Below are positions 62,593 to 64,000 of a DNA stretch of 64,000 nucleotides, in pieces. The stretch spans positions 992,001 through 1,056,000 of the forward strand of contig CM037833.1 of NCBI GenBank assembly GCA_021234535.1. Direction: 5' to 3'. Below the pieces are notes generated by a model, which worked only from the letters and a program-made list of their open reading frames with translations, searched no databases and had not been told where the DNA came from. Source of the DNA: Stichopus chloronotus. Its lineage: Eukaryota > Echinodermata > Holothuroidea > Aspidochirotida > Stichopodidae. Within the stretch, counting starts at the first letter, position 1. Every line of letters starts with the position of its first letter. The position numbers and the translations under genes were made by a program.

Positions 62593-63735
62593 TATGATTA
62601 TGATGATGGGGAAGGGAGGGAGGGGGATAATTGGGATTACAAGTAGGAGAAAGCTGGTGAGTTTAGTGCATGTGAACCTTATGCTGAGAGCGTTATCACT
62701 TTCCATATGAATCTACAAACATTGATACTGGTTACTGAATCGTATCCAGTGTTGGCTTCTTTGCACAGGTAAAGGCTAGATAAAAGAAACCCCCGTGCAT
62801 GAAAAAAAGAAAAGCCATCCATAACACGTTCATGAAGGTTCTGTTCGTAACTTCCAAAGGGGCATTACCCCACTAACATGCCAGGCGCGATGTAGCTAAA
62901 GAATTATTATACACCTGTTGTAGGTGTTTGTTTGTTTGTCTGTTTGTCTTTCAGTAGGATGGGACTTACCCTTCCCTTACGAAAATGATTTTGGTTCACT
63001 TTAATAATCCTAATGTCTTAATGATTACATTTAATACTCACATTAGTAGTACTATCTTGGTAAAAAAGGCTTATGTTTCATGCCTACGACTACTAGAGCT
63101 TTATAGCCTCTCTAAATTTATTACTAGCATAAGCTAGCTACGATTTGGACTGAGTGCGACACAAAGTAAATGCACGGGACAATTGCAACCATTTTTAAGT
63201 TTTAGAACAAATCCTAACGAAGACTTTCCCAGTTTGTAACATCTGAGTGAAATTACGCTTCGTGTACCTATTTATATGCCAAATCGGTGGATTTACTTTT
63301 CTAATTCTATCCCATGGCACTACTATGTAACGTTACCAGATCTGAATTACTCTGTCATGAAAACATTTTCCATTGTTGTAAACATTGTATAAAATCGTTG
63401 ATACTCTGTTCTACCTATTCTGAGATAACGTGTAATAAATGAGTTACAAATGTAGGTTAGGTTTCATTCAAGTTATTGTGGTCATCTCAATTATTTTTCG
63501 GTACATTATTTTTCAATTGTAGTTATAGTCCCTTCCTCGCCGAGCATCACATACGTGAGTCGGTATGCATTGGTGATACAAACATGTATGGGCCCCATCT
63601 ACATTTTTTTTTTCTGTGCCGTTGTGAATGCGTACGTAATGAACTAGAAATATGGATGCAAAATCGCAAACACCTGGCTATGAATTTACAGTTGTTCTGT
63701 GCATAGTTACCTGTGAGAATAGGTCGGGGATTCTT

Positions 63736-64000
63736 ACATTACTAGACTATGGGCGTCTTGTCTGCAAGAGTTGTTCAACTTTTGAGAGTGTCCGAAAAGA
63801 TATATGTACATGGAAGAACTAAGAATATATACTATTAATCTTGCCACATTGAGATGACAAAGATAGGTAGCTTGTCTACATGAAAAAGGTAGAAATAAAC
63901 TTCCTATTGAAATATTGCAAGATGAAATGCTGTGTAAAATAACCTTGAAAAAAAAAAACAGACAAACATGTAAAGCTTCGAAACGAGACTATAATTGATC
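63736..64000 (+). repeat. Segmental duplication, copy B (resumed)
   Basis: From ACATTACTAGACTATGGGCG to the window edge the sequence matches 41576-41839 almost exactly, continuing copy B after the 7.3-kb interruption. The match reaches the last base of the window, so copy B continues outside it. Confidence 0.95.

Overview
The window looks like animal nuclear DNA: AT-rich, dense in introns, microsatellites and short inverted-repeat transposons, with no operons and few long reading frames. The only clearly coding material is three paralogous NLR-type (NACHT) innate immunity genes or gene remnants, all on the minus strand. Their architecture (death-effector-like domain, NACHT, ribonuclease-inhibitor-type LRR) and obvious local duplication fit a marine invertebrate with an expanded NLR family. 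An echinoderm such as a sea cucumber is my best guess, but this rests on family knowledge and was not tested by a search.

Layout. 2.2-7.4 kb: NLR-A, for which a six-exon model can be read. It carries an in-frame TGA at the serine codon of the Walker A motif and a one-base frame disturbance later in the NACHT exon, so it is called a pseudogene. 7.4-20.6 kb: no confident gene; a ~210-bp tandem duplication, a ~400-bp (TA)/(GA)/(TC) tract, and two inverted copies of a ~200-bp TA-flanked MITE. 20.7-24.4 kb: NLR-C, a decayed paralogue with the last part of a NACHT exon, an LRR exon, a broken second LRR exon and a tail exon. 24.5-32.9 kb: NLR-B, the best-preserved gene, with an intact 517-codon NACHT exon, a DED exon, an LRR exon and a tail exon; its first exon was not found. 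Its introns carry a LINE 3' end and two MITEs. 32.9-35.7 kb: no gene recognised. 35.7-64.0 kb: a tandem segmental duplication with a period of about 14.8 kb and very high identity, apparently non-coding. The second copy is interrupted by 7.3 kb of unrelated DNA and resumes at the right edge of the window.

How the genes work together. The exon grammar is the same in all three NLR units: DED exon (phase 1 to 1), NACHT exon (1 to 0), LRR exon (0 to 2), short tail exon (2 to 1), last exon. The LRR and tail exons were recognised by matching phases and shared motifs and were mostly not visible as long frames. Such proteins are expected to be cytosolic sensors in which NACHT binds ATP and oligomerises and the DED recruits a death-fold partner. 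The cluster shows birth and decay side by side: one intact unit, one freshly broken unit and one eroded unit.
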